From the NCBI RefSeq assembly GCF_013520985.1, contig NZ_JACDTY010000008.1:186001-250000 (forward strand): a DNA stretch of 64,000 bases, in the 5' to 3' direction. Positions 46,017-54,335 of the stretch are shown one piece after another. The stretch's first letter is position 1, and the number at the start of each line of letters is the position of its first letter. Origin of the DNA: Mesorhizobium neociceri. GTDB lineage: Bacteria; Pseudomonadota; Alphaproteobacteria; Rhizobiales; Rhizobiaceae. The position numbers and the translations under genes are program-made. The notes under the pieces are model-generated. The model was given only the letters and a program-made list of their open reading frames with translations. It had not been told where the DNA came from and made no database searches.

Positions 46017-46493
46017 ATGACAAGATCGACAAGGAAGGAACTGGTCAACGCGATAGGCTTCGCGATTTCGCGTTGGCAGGATGCCGTTGAAACGTTTGAT
46101 GGAACCGTCGCCGAAATCTATGTGCTGAGCGCTGCCGAGCGCCGCTGTCTCGGCGCGATCAGCCATGGCCCGCAGCCGGCAAACCTCATAGCGCGGCAGA
46201 CAAATCTCACGCCGGCGGCGGTCACGTCGCTGATCGACCGGCTGGAAAAACGCGGCTTCGTCAGCCGTCAGCCGGATCCCGATGACAGGCGCAAGGTCAT
46301 GGTCGCGGCGGGCAAGAAAACCGAGGAGCTCGTGCGGCGCTGCTACCATCCGATCTTCGAGGCGGGTGCCGCATTGCTGGAGAAATACACGGTGGCCGAG
46401 ATGCAGTTTTTACTCGGCTTCGTCGAAGAGGTCGAACTGATGCAGAAGGCGCAGACCGAAAGGCTGCGCGGCAAGGCATCTCAGGTGCGTTGA
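46017..46493 (+). CDS. MarR-family transcriptional regulator
   Basis: 158 residues. The winged-helix core is visible: LSAAERRCLGAISHGPQPAN, LTPAAVTSLIDRLEKRGFV (recognition helix) and RQPDPDDRRKVMV (wing with the DxR motif). Helices at both ends provide the dimer interface. No ribosome site precedes the ATG, so translation may be leaderless. Its target is unknown; a VOC-family gene follows 70 bases later on the same strand and may belong to it. Confidence 0.85.
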   Translation: MTRSTRKELVNAIGFAISRWQDAVETFDGTVAEIYVLSAAERRCLGAISHGPQPANLIARQTNLTPAAVTSLIDRLEKRGFVSRQPDPDDRRKVMVAAGKKTEELVRRCYHPIFEAGAALLEKYTVAEMQFLLGFVEEVELMQKAQTERLRGKASQVR

Positions 46494-46563
46494 GAGAAGG
46501 CATCGGAGATGGCCCGGCGGAAAGCCGGTTCCGGTTTCAAGTGTGTATTGTCAAGGAGACCCT

Positions 46564-46986
46564 ATGCCCCGCATGATCTTCGTCAACCTGCCCGTCGCCG
46601 ACCTAGCTGCGTCGATGGCCTTCTACAAAGCCCTCGGCTTCGACAACAATCCGCACTTCACCGACGACACCGCGGCCTGCATGGTGCTGAGCGATACGAT
46701 CAACGTCATGCTGCTGACCCACGCCAAATGGCGTCAGTTCACCGACCGCCCCATCCCGCCCGCAACCTCGAGCGAGGCTATGCTCGCCGTGTCCTGCGAC
46801 AGCCGCGCTGCGGTCGATGCGATGAACGAGGCGGCGGCGAAGAATGGCGGCACCGCCGACATCAACGCCCAGCAGGACTATGGCTTCATGTACAATCGCA
46901 GCCTTGCCGATCCTGACGGTCACATCTGGGAAGCGATGTGGATGGATCCGGCCGCGATACCTCAAGGCGACGCCAAGCAGGGCTGA
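46564..46986 (+). CDS. VOC-family (glyoxalase/bleomycin-resistance fold) protein
   Basis: 140 residues starting MPRMIFVNLPVADLAASMAF. The betaalphabetabetabeta repeats of the VOC fold are evident; the N-terminal FYKALGFDNNPHFTDD and C-terminal LADPDGHIWEAMWMDP are typical. The ATG at 46564 is preferred because AAGGAGACCCT precedes it. The substrate is unknown. The protein probably detoxifies a small molecule, given the neighbouring MarR gene. Confidence 0.85.
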   Translation: MPRMIFVNLPVADLAASMAFYKALGFDNNPHFTDDTAACMVLSDTINVMLLTHAKWRQFTDRPIPPATSSEAMLAVSCDSRAAVDAMNEAAAKNGGTADINAQQDYGFMYNRSLADPDGHIWEAMWMDPAAIPQGDAKQG

Positions 46987-47188
46987 ACCAGGTTCCGGCA
47001 GCCCGCCGGCCATGGCAGCTGCCTCCCCAAAACAGAGGAAGGCGAGCTTTTCAAAGCTCAGGACAGTGGTTTCTCGGCTTCGCATCGGCAAAACCGGTTG
47101 CGAAGCGGGAAACCATCGTCGGCGCGACCGCTTGACCGCGCGCCGCCGAATCCGCAGAGTGCGCGCAGTCGACCTTTGAGAGGCTGCC

Positions 47189-47635
47189 ATGACTCGCTTT
47201 GCCAAATCCGCTCTTGCTGCCCTGATTTCGCTTTGCACGCCGCTGGCCGCACCCCTTGGCCAGCCAGCGCAGGCCGCCGATCTTTCCGTCTATTCCGACG
47301 CCGACAGCGGCGTCTGCGGTGAGGCCTGGGTGCTGAACAAGATCTCCAGCCGCTTCTCCTATCAGGTGCATCACGTGCCGCATCTGCCTGACGTCTCGAT
47401 CACCGATTTCCAGCGCATTCACCAGCACCGCTATCTGCCGGCGAGCGAAGAATGGCCGATCGGCCGTCGCTATTGCGGCGCCACCGTCAGCCTCTCCGAT
47501 GGCCGTGCCCGCACCATCTGGTACCTGATCGAGGAAGGCCAGGGTTTTGCCTCGATCGGCGACAATGTCGAGTTCTGCGTTTCGGGCTTCGACCGCTGGA
47601 TGGTCTACAACGGCCGCTGCCGCGTCCTGCGCTGA
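47189..47635 (+). CDS. secreted small protein, family not recognised
   Basis: 148 residues. Signal peptide (TRFAKSALAALISLCTPLAA) with a cleavage site near AQAAD. The mature part has four cysteines (DSGVCGEAW, RRYCGATV, VEFCVSGF, NGRCRVL), suggesting two disulfides, and aromatic residues around WYLIEEGQGFASIGDN. It ends at a strong terminator. Nearby genes give no hint of function. Confidence 0.65.
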   Translation: MTRFAKSALAALISLCTPLAAPLGQPAQAADLSVYSDADSGVCGEAWVLNKISSRFSYQVHHVPHLPDVSITDFQRIHQHRYLPASEEWPIGRRYCGATVSLSDGRARTIWYLIEEGQGFASIGDNVEFCVSGFDRWMVYNGRCRVLR

Positions 47636-47661
47636 ACGCAGATCCTTCTTCTATCTTTTCG

Positions 47662-47692
47662 CGCCTGCGGTGACATCGGCCGCAGGCGTTTT
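47662..47692 (+). terminator. rho-independent terminator
   Basis: Perfect 9-bp stem CGCCTGCGG / CCGCAGGCG with a nine-base loop, followed by TTTT. It lies 26 bases after the small secreted gene. Confidence 0.85.
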
Positions 47693-47733
47693 CATTTGGC
47701 GTGTTGACAGGCAGCGCTGATTGACTGCATAGG

Positions 47734-47755
47734 TATGAGACAGACCTGTCTCATA
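47734..47755. promoter_or_regulatory. perfect 22-bp palindromic operator before tetR-eamA
   Basis: Arms TATGAGACAG / CTGTCTCATA around a two-base centre. A TTGACA -35 box lies at 47704-47709, so the palindrome covers the region of the -10 box or the transcription start. TetR regulators usually bind such sites and repress their own operon. Confidence 0.8.
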
Positions 47756-47768
47756 ACCGGTAAAAACC

Positions 47769-48344
47769 ATGACGCCATTGCCCAAAAAAGACAAACGCCA
47801 CCACGTCGTCGAAACCGCCTACGCCCTGTTCAAGCGCGCCGGCTTCCATGCCACCGGCATCGACCGGATCATTGCCGAGGCCGATGTGGCCAAGATGACG
47901 ATGTATCGCCACTTTCCGAGCAAGGACGAACTGATCGTCGAGGTACTCGACTATCGCGCCCGGCGCTTCGAGCGCCAGCTCGACCAACTTGCGCGAGAGG
48001 TCACCCCGCCTGAGCGCAAGATCGCAAGAATCTTCGACTGGCACGAGCGCTGGTTCAGCAGCCCTGATTTCCACGGCTGCCTGTTCGCGCATGCGTTGGC
48101 CGAGTTCGGCGATCCCAGCCACCCGGTGTTTCAGGCCGTCGCCAGGCAGAAGAACGGCCTCAAGCGGCGCATGCAGGCGATCCTCGAGGAGATGATGCCT
48201 CCGAGGCAGGCTGAGGGTGCCGCGGCGGCGCTGCTGATGCTGATCGAGGGCGCGACACTGATGGCGCAGATGGGGCAGCCCGCCATCGACAGCGCCCGCA
48301 AGGCGGCTGGTGCCATCATCGCCAGCGCGCGTACAGCGCAATGA
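47769..48344 (+). CDS. TetR-family regulator
   Basis: 191 residues. The N-terminal helix-turn-helix domain shows VVETAYALFKRAGFHATGID, RIIAEADVAKMTMYRHFPSK and the TetR-type DELIVEVLDYRA. The C-terminal ligand-binding region contains a Cys (DFHGCLFAHAL). The upstream palindrome makes autoregulation likely. Its stop overlaps the transporter start as ATGA, so it probably controls that exporter. Confidence 0.9.
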   Translation: MTPLPKKDKRHHVVETAYALFKRAGFHATGIDRIIAEADVAKMTMYRHFPSKDELIVEVLDYRARRFERQLDQLAREVTPPERKIARIFDWHERWFSSPDFHGCLFAHALAEFGDPSHPVFQAVARQKNGLKRRMQAILEEMMPPRQAEGAAAALLMLIEGATLMAQMGQPAIDSARKAAGAIIASARTAQ

Positions 48345-49177
48345 GCACGACGGTCATTGCGCTCGCCTTGTTCGCGGCTGTCCTGCACGCCGGCTGGAAC
48401 GCCTTCCTGCGGACTGGTGCCGACAGGTTGTGGACGGTCACCGTCATGAGCTTTTCGAGCACGCTCATCGCCATCCCGATGGCGCTTTTCCACGCGCTTC
48501 CGGAGGCCGGCGCCTGGCCGTATGTCGCGCTCTCGGCCTGCCTGCAGGTCGGCTACAGCGTGTTCCTGGTCTCCGCCTACCGCTACGGCGAACTGGGGCA
48601 GGTCTATCCGATCGTGCGCGGCAGCGTGCCGCTGCTGGTCACGCTTGGCGGCTTCCTGCTGGCCGGCCAGCAGCTCACAATGCCCGAGATCGTCGGCGTC
48701 GCGCTGGTCGCCTGCGGTATCATGGGCCTGTCGCTCGGCAGGGGCAGGGCGTCGTCGACCTCGATCCTGTACGCGCTGGCGACCGGCGCGATCATCGCGG
48801 CCTATGCGACGGTCGACGCCATCGGCGTGCGCGTGGCGGGCGGCAGCGTTACCTATACCGCCTGGGTGCTGCTGATCTACGGCGCCTTTCTGCCGGCAAC
48901 CTTCATCGTCTTGCGCGGCAGGCTTGTGGTCGACCCGCGCGCTCCGGAAACCCGCAAGGCCCTTGCCGGCGGACTGTTTGCGCTTCTGGCCTACGCCGTC
49001 GTGGTCGCCGCTTTCGCGCTCGGCCCCGCCGGCCCCATCACCGCCATCCGCGAAACCAGCGTTGTCTTTGCCGCCTTCATCGGCCGGTTCTTCCTCGGCG
49101 AGCAACTGACGCCGCGGCGTGTCGGCGCCTGCGCCGTCGTCGCGCTTGGCGCCATCTGCCTCGGCTATCAGCCGTGA
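48341..49177 (+). CDS. EamA/DMT-family transporter
   Basis: 278 residues with about ten hydrophobic helices in two repeated EamA halves, for example ALALFAAVLHAGWNAFLR, GSVPLLVTLGGFLLAG and TAIRETSVVFAAFIGRFFLG. Members move metabolites or toxic compounds across the inner membrane. Translation is coupled to the TetR gene; the substrate is unknown and is presumably the inducer. Confidence 0.87.
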   Translation: MSTTVIALALFAAVLHAGWNAFLRTGADRLWTVTVMSFSSTLIAIPMALFHALPEAGAWPYVALSACLQVGYSVFLVSAYRYGELGQVYPIVRGSVPLLVTLGGFLLAGQQLTMPEIVGVALVACGIMGLSLGRGRASSTSILYALATGAIIAAYATVDAIGVRVAGGSVTYTAWVLLIYGAFLPATFIVLRGRLVVDPRAPETRKALAGGLFALLAYAVVVAAFALGPAGPITAIRETSVVFAAFIGRFFLGEQLTPRRVGACAVVALGAICLGYQP

Positions 49178-49208
49178 GCGGCGAGGGATCTCGATCACGC
49201 TATCCTAT

Positions 49209-49835
49209 TTACACGCTGCGGCCCGCACCTGAGAGGTAGGCGCAGATCAGCTCGACGAGTTGCTTCTGCAACTCCGGCGCCTCAAGCATGTCTCGCCGCG
49301 CGGCATTGTGGATGACGCCCTCGACCGCTGAGGACAGCACCCGGGCCACGGTCTCATTGTCCTTCCTGCGTCTGCGATATTGCGCCACCGCCGCCGTGTA
49401 GTGGTCGAGATAGCGCGACTGGAACGAGGCATGGGCGGCGCGCGATCCGCGATCGCCCGGCGCTTCGTCGAGCAGCACCTGATGTAGGGTCGGATGGATG
49501 CTGTGCGCTTCGATCATACCGCGCACCAGCTCCTGCGCGAATCGCTTGAGCGGCTTGTCGCCTTCGGCTGATTCGGCGATCACCGACAGCACCTGATCGA
49601 AATGTCGTCGCCGGATTGCCTCGACCAATGACAGCTTGTCGGGAAAATATTGATAAAGCGAGCCGATGCTGACGCCGGCGGCATCGGCCACCTTGTTGGT
49701 GGTGAAGCCGGCCCAGCCGAGCGCGCTCAGAACATGAGCACCGGCTTCGATGATCGCCTCGACGGTTGCTCTCGAACGCGCCTGGCGCGGCTGCTTGCGC
49801 ATGCGCGAGCGCGGCTTTGCAATGCGAGTAGACAT
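49209..49835 (-). CDS. TetR-family regulator
   Basis: 208 residues starting MSTRIAKPRSRMRKQPRQAR. The helix-turn-helix domain is FTTNKVADAAGVSIGSLYQYFPDK, clear for TetR. The start at 49835 is chosen because GGAG lies seven bases upstream; a longer frame extends 13 codons. It is divergent from the DinB-family gene, 62 bases away, which it may control. It is not closely related in sequence to the other TetR protein. Confidence 0.88.
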   Translation of the reverse strand: MSTRIAKPRSRMRKQPRQARSRATVEAIIEAGAHVLSALGWAGFTTNKVADAAGVSIGSLYQYFPDKLSLVEAIRRRHFDQVLSVIAESAEGDKPLKRFAQELVRGMIEAHSIHPTLHQVLLDEAPGDRGSRAAHASFQSRYLDHYTAAVAQYRRRRKDNETVARVLSSAVEGVIHNAARRDMLEAPELQKQLVELICAYLSGAGRSV

Positions 49836-49897
49836 GTCTGCTCCATCAGCCAAGAATATAGACAACATACTCACATTTTTCGCAAAGGATACAGACC

Positions 49898-50425
49898 ATG
49901 AGCGCGCTGGATCTGCTTCGCAGTCTCTTCGTCTATCAAGCCTGGGCCAATGGCGAATTGCTGCAAAAGCTCGCGAAGCTCGACCCGCGGATGCATGTGG
50001 ATCAGCGTCACACTGCGATCCGTTTGCTCAACCACAACCTCATCGTGTCGAGGATATTCGCCGCGCATCCTTCCGGCACTCATCACGGCTACGCGTCAGA
50101 CAATACCGAGGACACGCCGACGCTCGATGAGCTCAGCGCAGACGTCGCTGCGATGGACCGCTGGTATCTCGATTATCTGGACGCTGTGCCGACAAAACTT
50201 CTGTCGCAGCCTGTGCCCTTTGTCTTCACCGACGGCGACAAGGCGATGATGTCGCGCCAGGAAATGCTGACCCATGTCGTCACGCATGGCGGCTACCATC
50301 GCGGCGAGATCGGCCGCATCCTGGTGCAGATCGGCGTCACGCCGCCATGGGATACGTTTGCCGTCCACCTCCATCAGACCGATCCTGCGCGTCGGCTGCA
50401 GGTGCGTGAGCGGGTTGGAGCTTAG
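49898..50425 (+). CDS. DinB-family metal-dependent protein
   Basis: 175 residues. The four-helix DinB fold is indicated by LFVYQAWANGELLQKLAKL, the metal-binding His in RLLNHNLIVSRIF and the pair in HVVTHGGYHRGEIG. DinB-like proteins bind Zn or Ni and include thiol transferases; some are stress-induced. AAGGATA precedes the ATG. The neighbouring TetR gene probably regulates it. Confidence 0.85.
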   Translation: MSALDLLRSLFVYQAWANGELLQKLAKLDPRMHVDQRHTAIRLLNHNLIVSRIFAAHPSGTHHGYASDNTEDTPTLDELSADVAAMDRWYLDYLDAVPTKLLSQPVPFVFTDGDKAMMSRQEMLTHVVTHGGYHRGEIGRILVQIGVTPPWDTFAVHLHQTDPARRLQVRERVGA

Positions 50426-51005
50426 GGCCTACACCCCTTGGTTTCCAAGGGATCGCGGCTTCCCGGGAGGAGGATTGCCCGATCCTTCGCTTCCCATTTC
50501 CGTTGGGCATCTCTGGCGCCGAAGCTGGCGATCTCCCTTCTCGTCTGGAAGATGTCCAACACAACAGGCTGTCCCCTCAAGTGCTGTCTTTCCTAGCTTC
50601 CGTCCAACCACTTTCAATATACGAGTAAAAAGCTCGCATTTATTTTGATGCTGTTTCCGCAACCGCCGGAATGAAGCAAGATCAGCCTCTGCGGTGCAAT
50701 GATTTTTGCCATCCGATAAGCCGCCGATGACCGCATGAGATCGACGGCGTTGCAAGAGAATGTGAGCTTGACGAGAAGATCGCTTGAGTCGCGATGCTCG
50801 AGATTTCTCTCGCAACAGTTCGCCGCGAAGTGGGAAGATTCTTTGCCGATTTCTGTGCCGATCATTGCGGTCGTGCTCTCAGCGTAACCGAAATTTAATC
50901 TGCGTAATTCTATGTAATGCTTCGCTGGCTAGATACGCGCGAGTCAGATATGCATTAGCTCGCCGGGTCACTAACGGCCATCGGCACAAACGCAAGGGGC
51001 ATCGC
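50426..51005. other. intergenic region before H1-like gene
   Basis: About 580 bases. I see no supported gene. The last ~100 bases are AT-richer, with AAATTTAATCTGCGTAATTC, and probably hold the promoter of the histone-like gene. An extended frame in phase with that gene has no protein-like pattern and is not used as its start. Confidence 0.55.
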
Positions 51006-51392
51006 ATGGCAAAGACCACGACGAAGGCGCCGGCGGCGAAAGCGCCGGCAAAGAAAGCGGCACCGAAAGCTGCCGCGAAACCTGCAGTAAAGAAGGCAGC
51101 ACCGAAGGCAGCGGCAAAGCCGGCAGCCAAGGCAGCGGCGAAGCCGGCAGCTAAGGCAGTGGCAAAACCCGCCGCCAAGGCAGCAGCGAAACCCGCCGCC
51201 AAGAAGCCGGCCGCCAAGGCCGCGGCGAAGCCTGCTGCTAAGGCAGCAGCCAAGCCCGCCGCCAAGAAGCCGGCAGCCAAGGCAGCGGCAAAGCCCGCCG
51301 CCAAGGCTCCGATGAAGGCCGCCGCCGCCAAGTCGACGGCAGCTGTGAAGAAGGCAGCACCGGCCAAGAAGCCAGCCGCCAAGAAGAAGTAA
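51006..51392 (+). CDS. histone H1-like Lys/Ala/Pro-repeat protein
   Basis: 128 residues of almost only K, A and P, with repeated AAKPAAK and KKPAAKAAAKPAAK units. The composition resembles HctB/AlgP-type bacterial H1-like proteins that bind DNA without sequence specificity. No folded domain is apparent. The DNA is itself repetitive, so copy number may vary between strains. The start at 51006 gives MAKTTTKAP. A strong terminator follows. Confidence 0.85.
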   Translation: MAKTTTKAPAAKAPAKKAAPKAAAKPAVKKAAPKAAAKPAAKAAAKPAAKAVAKPAAKAAAKPAAKKPAAKAAAKPAAKAAAKPAAKKPAAKAAAKPAAKAPMKAAAAKSTAAVKKAAPAKKPAAKKK

Positions 51393-51413
51393 CAGCGGAC
51401 AACGTTCCATCTC

Positions 51414-51461
51414 AAAGCTCCCGGGAACTTTGCCGACTGGCAGATTCCCGGGAGCTTTTTT
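51414..51461 (+). terminator. rho-independent terminator of H1-like gene
   Basis: Perfect stem AAAGCTCCCGGGAA / TTCCCGGGAGCTTT with a 17-base loop, followed by a short T-run. Symmetric enough to work on both strands. Confidence 0.9.
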
Positions 51462-51482
51462 GTTGCGCCTTAGGTCTTGTTT

Positions 51483-51534
51483 TGATGCATGTCGTTCTCA
51501 CGAAATCGACGCCACTTCTGAGCGACATGCATTG
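51483..51534 (-). repeat. ~50-bp dispersed palindromic repeat, copy 2
   Basis: TGATGCATGTCG at the left and CGACATGCAT at the right. Read on the minus strand it aligns with the copy at 57571 over nearly its full length. It lies just after the terminator and before the glutathione transferase gene. Confidence 0.75.
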
Positions 51535-51661
51535 GCGACTTCATTGCCGGCGGATTGGCTGCCTGGTTTTGTCCTTCTGGCAGTTGCTCCCTCAGAGAAG
51601 ATCGGCCAACACTAAAGCAGTCGCATTCGAGCGGGTTCGGGCGACGCGCTCTAGACCTTTG

Positions 51662-51717
51662 TTTTACGCGCGTCGTTCTCTCAAAGACCGGAACCACTTT
51701 TTTGAGCGACATACGAT
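51662..51717 (-). repeat. ~50-bp dispersed palindromic repeat, copy 3
   Basis: A more diverged member with GCGTCGTTCTCTCAAAG, a central CCGGAACCACTTTT and TGAGCGACAT at the right end. Same orientation as copy 2, about 180 bases away, and both lie upstream of the glutathione transferase gene. Confidence 0.6.
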
Positions 51718-51743
51718 GGCCGTCTGCAAACAGGGAACCGATC

Positions 51744-52340
51744 ATGCCGAAGCTGCTCTACGCGTCCTCATCCCCTTACAGCTCCAAGGTACGCATGGCG
51801 GCACTCTATGCCGGCATCGCCGTCGACCTGGTGCCGGTCAAGACCGAGGACAAGCCTGCCGAACTGATAGTGGCCAATCCACTAGGCAAGATCCCGGTGC
51901 TCGTGCTCGACGACGGCCGCTCGATCCACGACAGCCGTGCCATCACCCAGCATCTCAACCGTGCGTCGAAGAATCTGCTGTTGCCCCGCAATTCCGACAA
52001 GCGTCTCGAGGCCGAAGTGCTGGAGGCATTGGCCGACGGCATCTGCGACTGTGCGCTGTCGATGGTCTATGAGCGGCGCACGCGGCCCGAGGAGATGGTC
52101 TATCAGCCCTGGCTCGACCGCCAGTGGACGAAGATCACCGCCGCACTCGACCTCCTCAACGCCAATCCGCCGAAACTTCCGAAGAAGATCACCCTTGGCC
52201 AGCTGGCGCTGCGCGCCTGCCTTGGCTACCTCTCGCTGCGCTTCGCCGGCAAATGGGAAAAGGGCTGCGGCCGGCTGACGCGTTGGGCGGCGCGTTTCGA
52301 CGAGAAGTTCCCGGAACTGAAAGGCTGCGTGCCGGGGTGA
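51744..52340 (+). CDS. glutathione S-transferase-like protein
   Basis: 198 residues starting MPKLLYASSSPYSSKVRMAA. The N-terminal thioredoxin-like domain has the Ser-rich SSSPYSSKV stretch, the cis-Pro motif GKIPVLVLDDG and the glutathione-binding SIHDSRAITQHL; the C-terminal half is helical. The catalytic residue is probably a Ser near 9-10. The start at 51744 gives the family N-terminus; the frame remains open upstream through the repeats. Confidence 0.88.
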   Translation: MPKLLYASSSPYSSKVRMAALYAGIAVDLVPVKTEDKPAELIVANPLGKIPVLVLDDGRSIHDSRAITQHLNRASKNLLLPRNSDKRLEAEVLEALADGICDCALSMVYERRTRPEEMVYQPWLDRQWTKITAALDLLNANPPKLPKKITLGQLALRACLGYLSLRFAGKWEKGCGRLTRWAARFDEKFPELKGCVPG

Positions 52341-52349
52341 GAACTGCCG

Positions 52350-52494
52350 ATCTCCCCCCTGGTGGGGGAGATGCCTGGCAAGGCAGAGGGGCGCTGTCCC
52401 GCCAGCCTGTCATCGAATGGCAGCCGGAGCCAACACCGAGTTTGTTCGAACAAGCTTCAACGTCGGCGATCCTTCGCGCCCCCTCTGTCTTGCC
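52350..52494. repeat. palindromic intergenic repeat after the glutathione transferase gene
   Basis: A hairpin ATCTCCCCC / GGGGGAGAT at 52350-52372 is followed by an imperfect pair, GGCAAGGCAGAGGGGCGC at 52377-52394 and its complement at 52476-52494 (two differences). The layout recalls the element at 10532-10677, but the sequences differ. The first hairpin may end transcription of the upstream gene. Confidence 0.65.
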
Positions 52495-52595
52495 GGGAGA
52501 TTGGCGCCTCACTGCCGCGCTCCACTTTCCATATTGAACCGCCGCTCGGATTCGTGCTTGCTTGGCGCCCGGTAAATCGCACACTGGCGGTGAAC

Positions 52596-52979
52596 ATGGC
52601 GAAGTCATCCACCACAACCGGCAGCGCGGCCGACCCGATGGTCGAGCGCCTGCGCACTGCCCTTGGCAACCGCGCCTTGACCGAGCAGAAGATGTTCGGC
52701 GGTACCTGCTTCCTCATCGACGGCAACATGCTGGTCGGCACATCGAAGCGCGGGCTGCTGGTCCGCGTCGGCAAGGCCGCGCACAGCGCCGCCGCTGCCC
52801 GTCCGCACGCGCGCCCGATGGAGATGGGCGGACGCACCATGGAAGGCTATGTCCATGTCGCGCCGGAAGGCACCGCGACCGACGCCGACCTTGGCCGCTG
52901 GCTCGATCTCGCGCTTGCCTTTGTCGGCACGCTTCCAGCAAAATCGAAATCTGCCAAGGTCGCAAAGAGGCGCGCCTGA
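52596..52979 (+). CDS. TfoX N-terminal domain protein
   Basis: 127 residues. The TfoX-N pattern is clear: ALTEQKMFGGTCFLIDGNML with the conserved KMFGG, and MEMGGRTMEGYVHV near the C-terminal part of the fold. The C-terminal tail is Lys/Ser-rich. Stand-alone TfoX-N proteins are common in alphaproteobacteria and have no defined function. ATG at 52596 chosen because the family domain starts about 15 residues later. Confidence 0.85.
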   Translation: MAKSSTTTGSAADPMVERLRTALGNRALTEQKMFGGTCFLIDGNMLVGTSKRGLLVRVGKAAHSAAAARPHARPMEMGGRTMEGYVHVAPEGTATDADLGRWLDLALAFVGTLPAKSKSAKVAKRRA

Positions 52980-53055
52980 GCGGGTGGCGCGGCGCATTCT
53001 AAGCTTCGCCGAGTGAGTTTTGCCGAGTTGGGGCGCACGGCGAGGGGAGGGTGCG

Positions 53056-53481
53056 ATGGTCCTTACGGGAATTTGCATGTGCGGAGCGGTTGCCTGGACC
53101 TACTCCGGAGACTTGACGCGCAAACTGGTCTGTCACTGCGCCGATTGTCAGCGTGCCACGTCTTCTCCCCTCACGGCCTTCCTGGGGATGAAGCCAGAAC
53201 AGCTGAGCTGGACCGGCGAGATCGTGCACTATGAGAGCAGCCCCGGGACGTTTCGCGGATTTTGCCCGACTTGCGGCACAAGGCTCTATTTCCGCTCCGA
53301 CAGATGGCCCACCGAGGTTCATGTCCATGCCGCCACGATGAGCAACCCGGGCGAATACCGGCCGGATGCGCAGGTCTTCATGCCGTCGAAGGCGGGATGG
53401 CTCGACCGGCTGCCGTCGATCCCGGCCCATGATGGTTTCCAGCAAGAGCCGATGGTTCACCCGCCTGCCGCGACAGTTTGA
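53056..53481 (+). CDS. GFA-type (glutathione-dependent formaldehyde-activating) zinc protein
   Basis: 141 residues. Zinc-binding cysteines occur as CMCG, CHCADC and CPTCGT, the Mss4/GFA pattern; GTFRGFCPTCGTRLYFRSD is typical. GGGGAGGG precedes the ATG. The physiological substrate is uncertain because most GFA-like proteins are not true formaldehyde-activating enzymes. Confidence 0.9.
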   Translation: MVLTGICMCGAVAWTYSGDLTRKLVCHCADCQRATSSPLTAFLGMKPEQLSWTGEIVHYESSPGTFRGFCPTCGTRLYFRSDRWPTEVHVHAATMSNPGEYRPDAQVFMPSKAGWLDRLPSIPAHDGFQQEPMVHPPAATV

Positions 53482-53631
53482 GGTCTGGCGCCTGGACGGC
53501 AGCCACGTCGGGGCGCGGGCACGGCGGCCGGCTCGCAGTTTTCGGTGAGTTTGTTGCCTTCTCGTACAAAATTCTCGAAACCGGCAAGCCGGGAAAGGGC
53601 GCAACGGGTAAAATTGCCTCCCGCCGGGCAC

Positions 53632-53660
53632 AAAAAAAGCCGGGCGCGAGGCCCGGCTTT
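53632..53660 (-). terminator. rho-independent terminator of the Omp25-like gene
   Basis: On the minus strand, AAAGCCGGGC / GCCCGGCTTT with a five-base loop runs into a string of T. It lies 24 bases after the stop of the porin gene. Confidence 0.9.
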
Positions 53661-53684
53661 CTTGTGTCGTGGCTTGAACGACAG

Positions 53685-54335
53685 TTAGAACTTCATACCA
53701 ACGCCGAAAGTGACGCGGTTGTCGCTTTCCTTGACCTTGGTGCCGACGCTGTCGAAGCTCTTGGAACCGAAGTCGGTGTAGCGGTACTCGACACGGCCGA
53801 ACACATTGTCGGTGATCTTGATGTCGGTGCCGACACCGGCCGTCCAGCCGAGCATGGTGCTGCTGTCGCTGTCGCCGGGGACCGAGACCTTCTGGTTCTT
53901 CAAGGCGCCACCGCCAGTACCGTAGAGCAGGATCTCCGGGGTCACAGCGTAGCCGAGACGGGCGCGCAGCGAGCCTTCGAAGCCGCCCTTGGAATTGACG
54001 CCGCCGCTGTCGCCCTTGACGCCGTTGTAGCCGAGATCGGCTTCAGCACCGTACACGAAGTTCTCCTGCTGCCACTGGTAGCCGCCGAAAACGCCGCCGA
54101 CGAAGCCCTTGGTCTTGATGTCGGGGCCGCCGTCGTGGACTTTGGCATGACCGCTGAAACCGTAGCCGGCGCTGATACCGGCATAGGGGCCGGCCCAGGA
54201 AGCGACAGGGAGTTCGGCGATCGGCGCCGGTGCCGGGGGCTCTTCCGAGACGACGTCAGCGGCAAAAGCAGTACCGCTGAGGGCGAAGAGCCCGAGCGCG
54301 ACCGCGATTGGCGCGAATTTGAGATTGGCTTGCAT
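53685..54335 (-). CDS. Omp25/31-family outer-membrane beta-barrel protein
   Basis: 216 residues. Signal peptide FAPIAVALGLFALSGTAFAA, a Pro-rich linker, then an eight-strand barrel with WAGPYAGISAGYGFSG, FVYGAEADLGYNG, SLRARLGYAVTPEILLYG and VFGRVEYRYTDFG. The last residue is Phe, the outer-membrane insertion signal. AAGGAGTAAACAACA precedes the ATG. Such porin-like proteins are major surface proteins of Rhizobiales. Confidence 0.93.
   Translation of the reverse strand: MQANLKFAPIAVALGLFALSGTAFAADVVSEEPPAPAPIAELPVASWAGPYAGISAGYGFSGHAKVHDGGPDIKTKGFVGGVFGGYQWQQENFVYGAEADLGYNGVKGDSGGVNSKGGFEGSLRARLGYAVTPEILLYGTGGGALKNQKVSVPGDSDSSTMLGWTAGVGTDIKITDNVFGRVEYRYTDFGSKSFDSVGTKVKESDNRVTFGVGMKF

Noticed and set aside
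50784..51005. Extended N-terminus of the H1-like gene
   Set aside because: The residues are unlike the Lys/Ala/Pro protein and lie in the AT-richer promoter region.
51100..51360. Regular DNA repeats that could look like a CRISPR array
   Set aside because: The repeats are in-frame codons of the Lys/Ala/Pro H1-like protein and there are no spacers or cas genes.
51483..51717. Two palindromic repeats as a CRISPR or attachment pair
   Set aside because: They belong to a four-copy dispersed family, differ in sequence and enclose no mobile gene.
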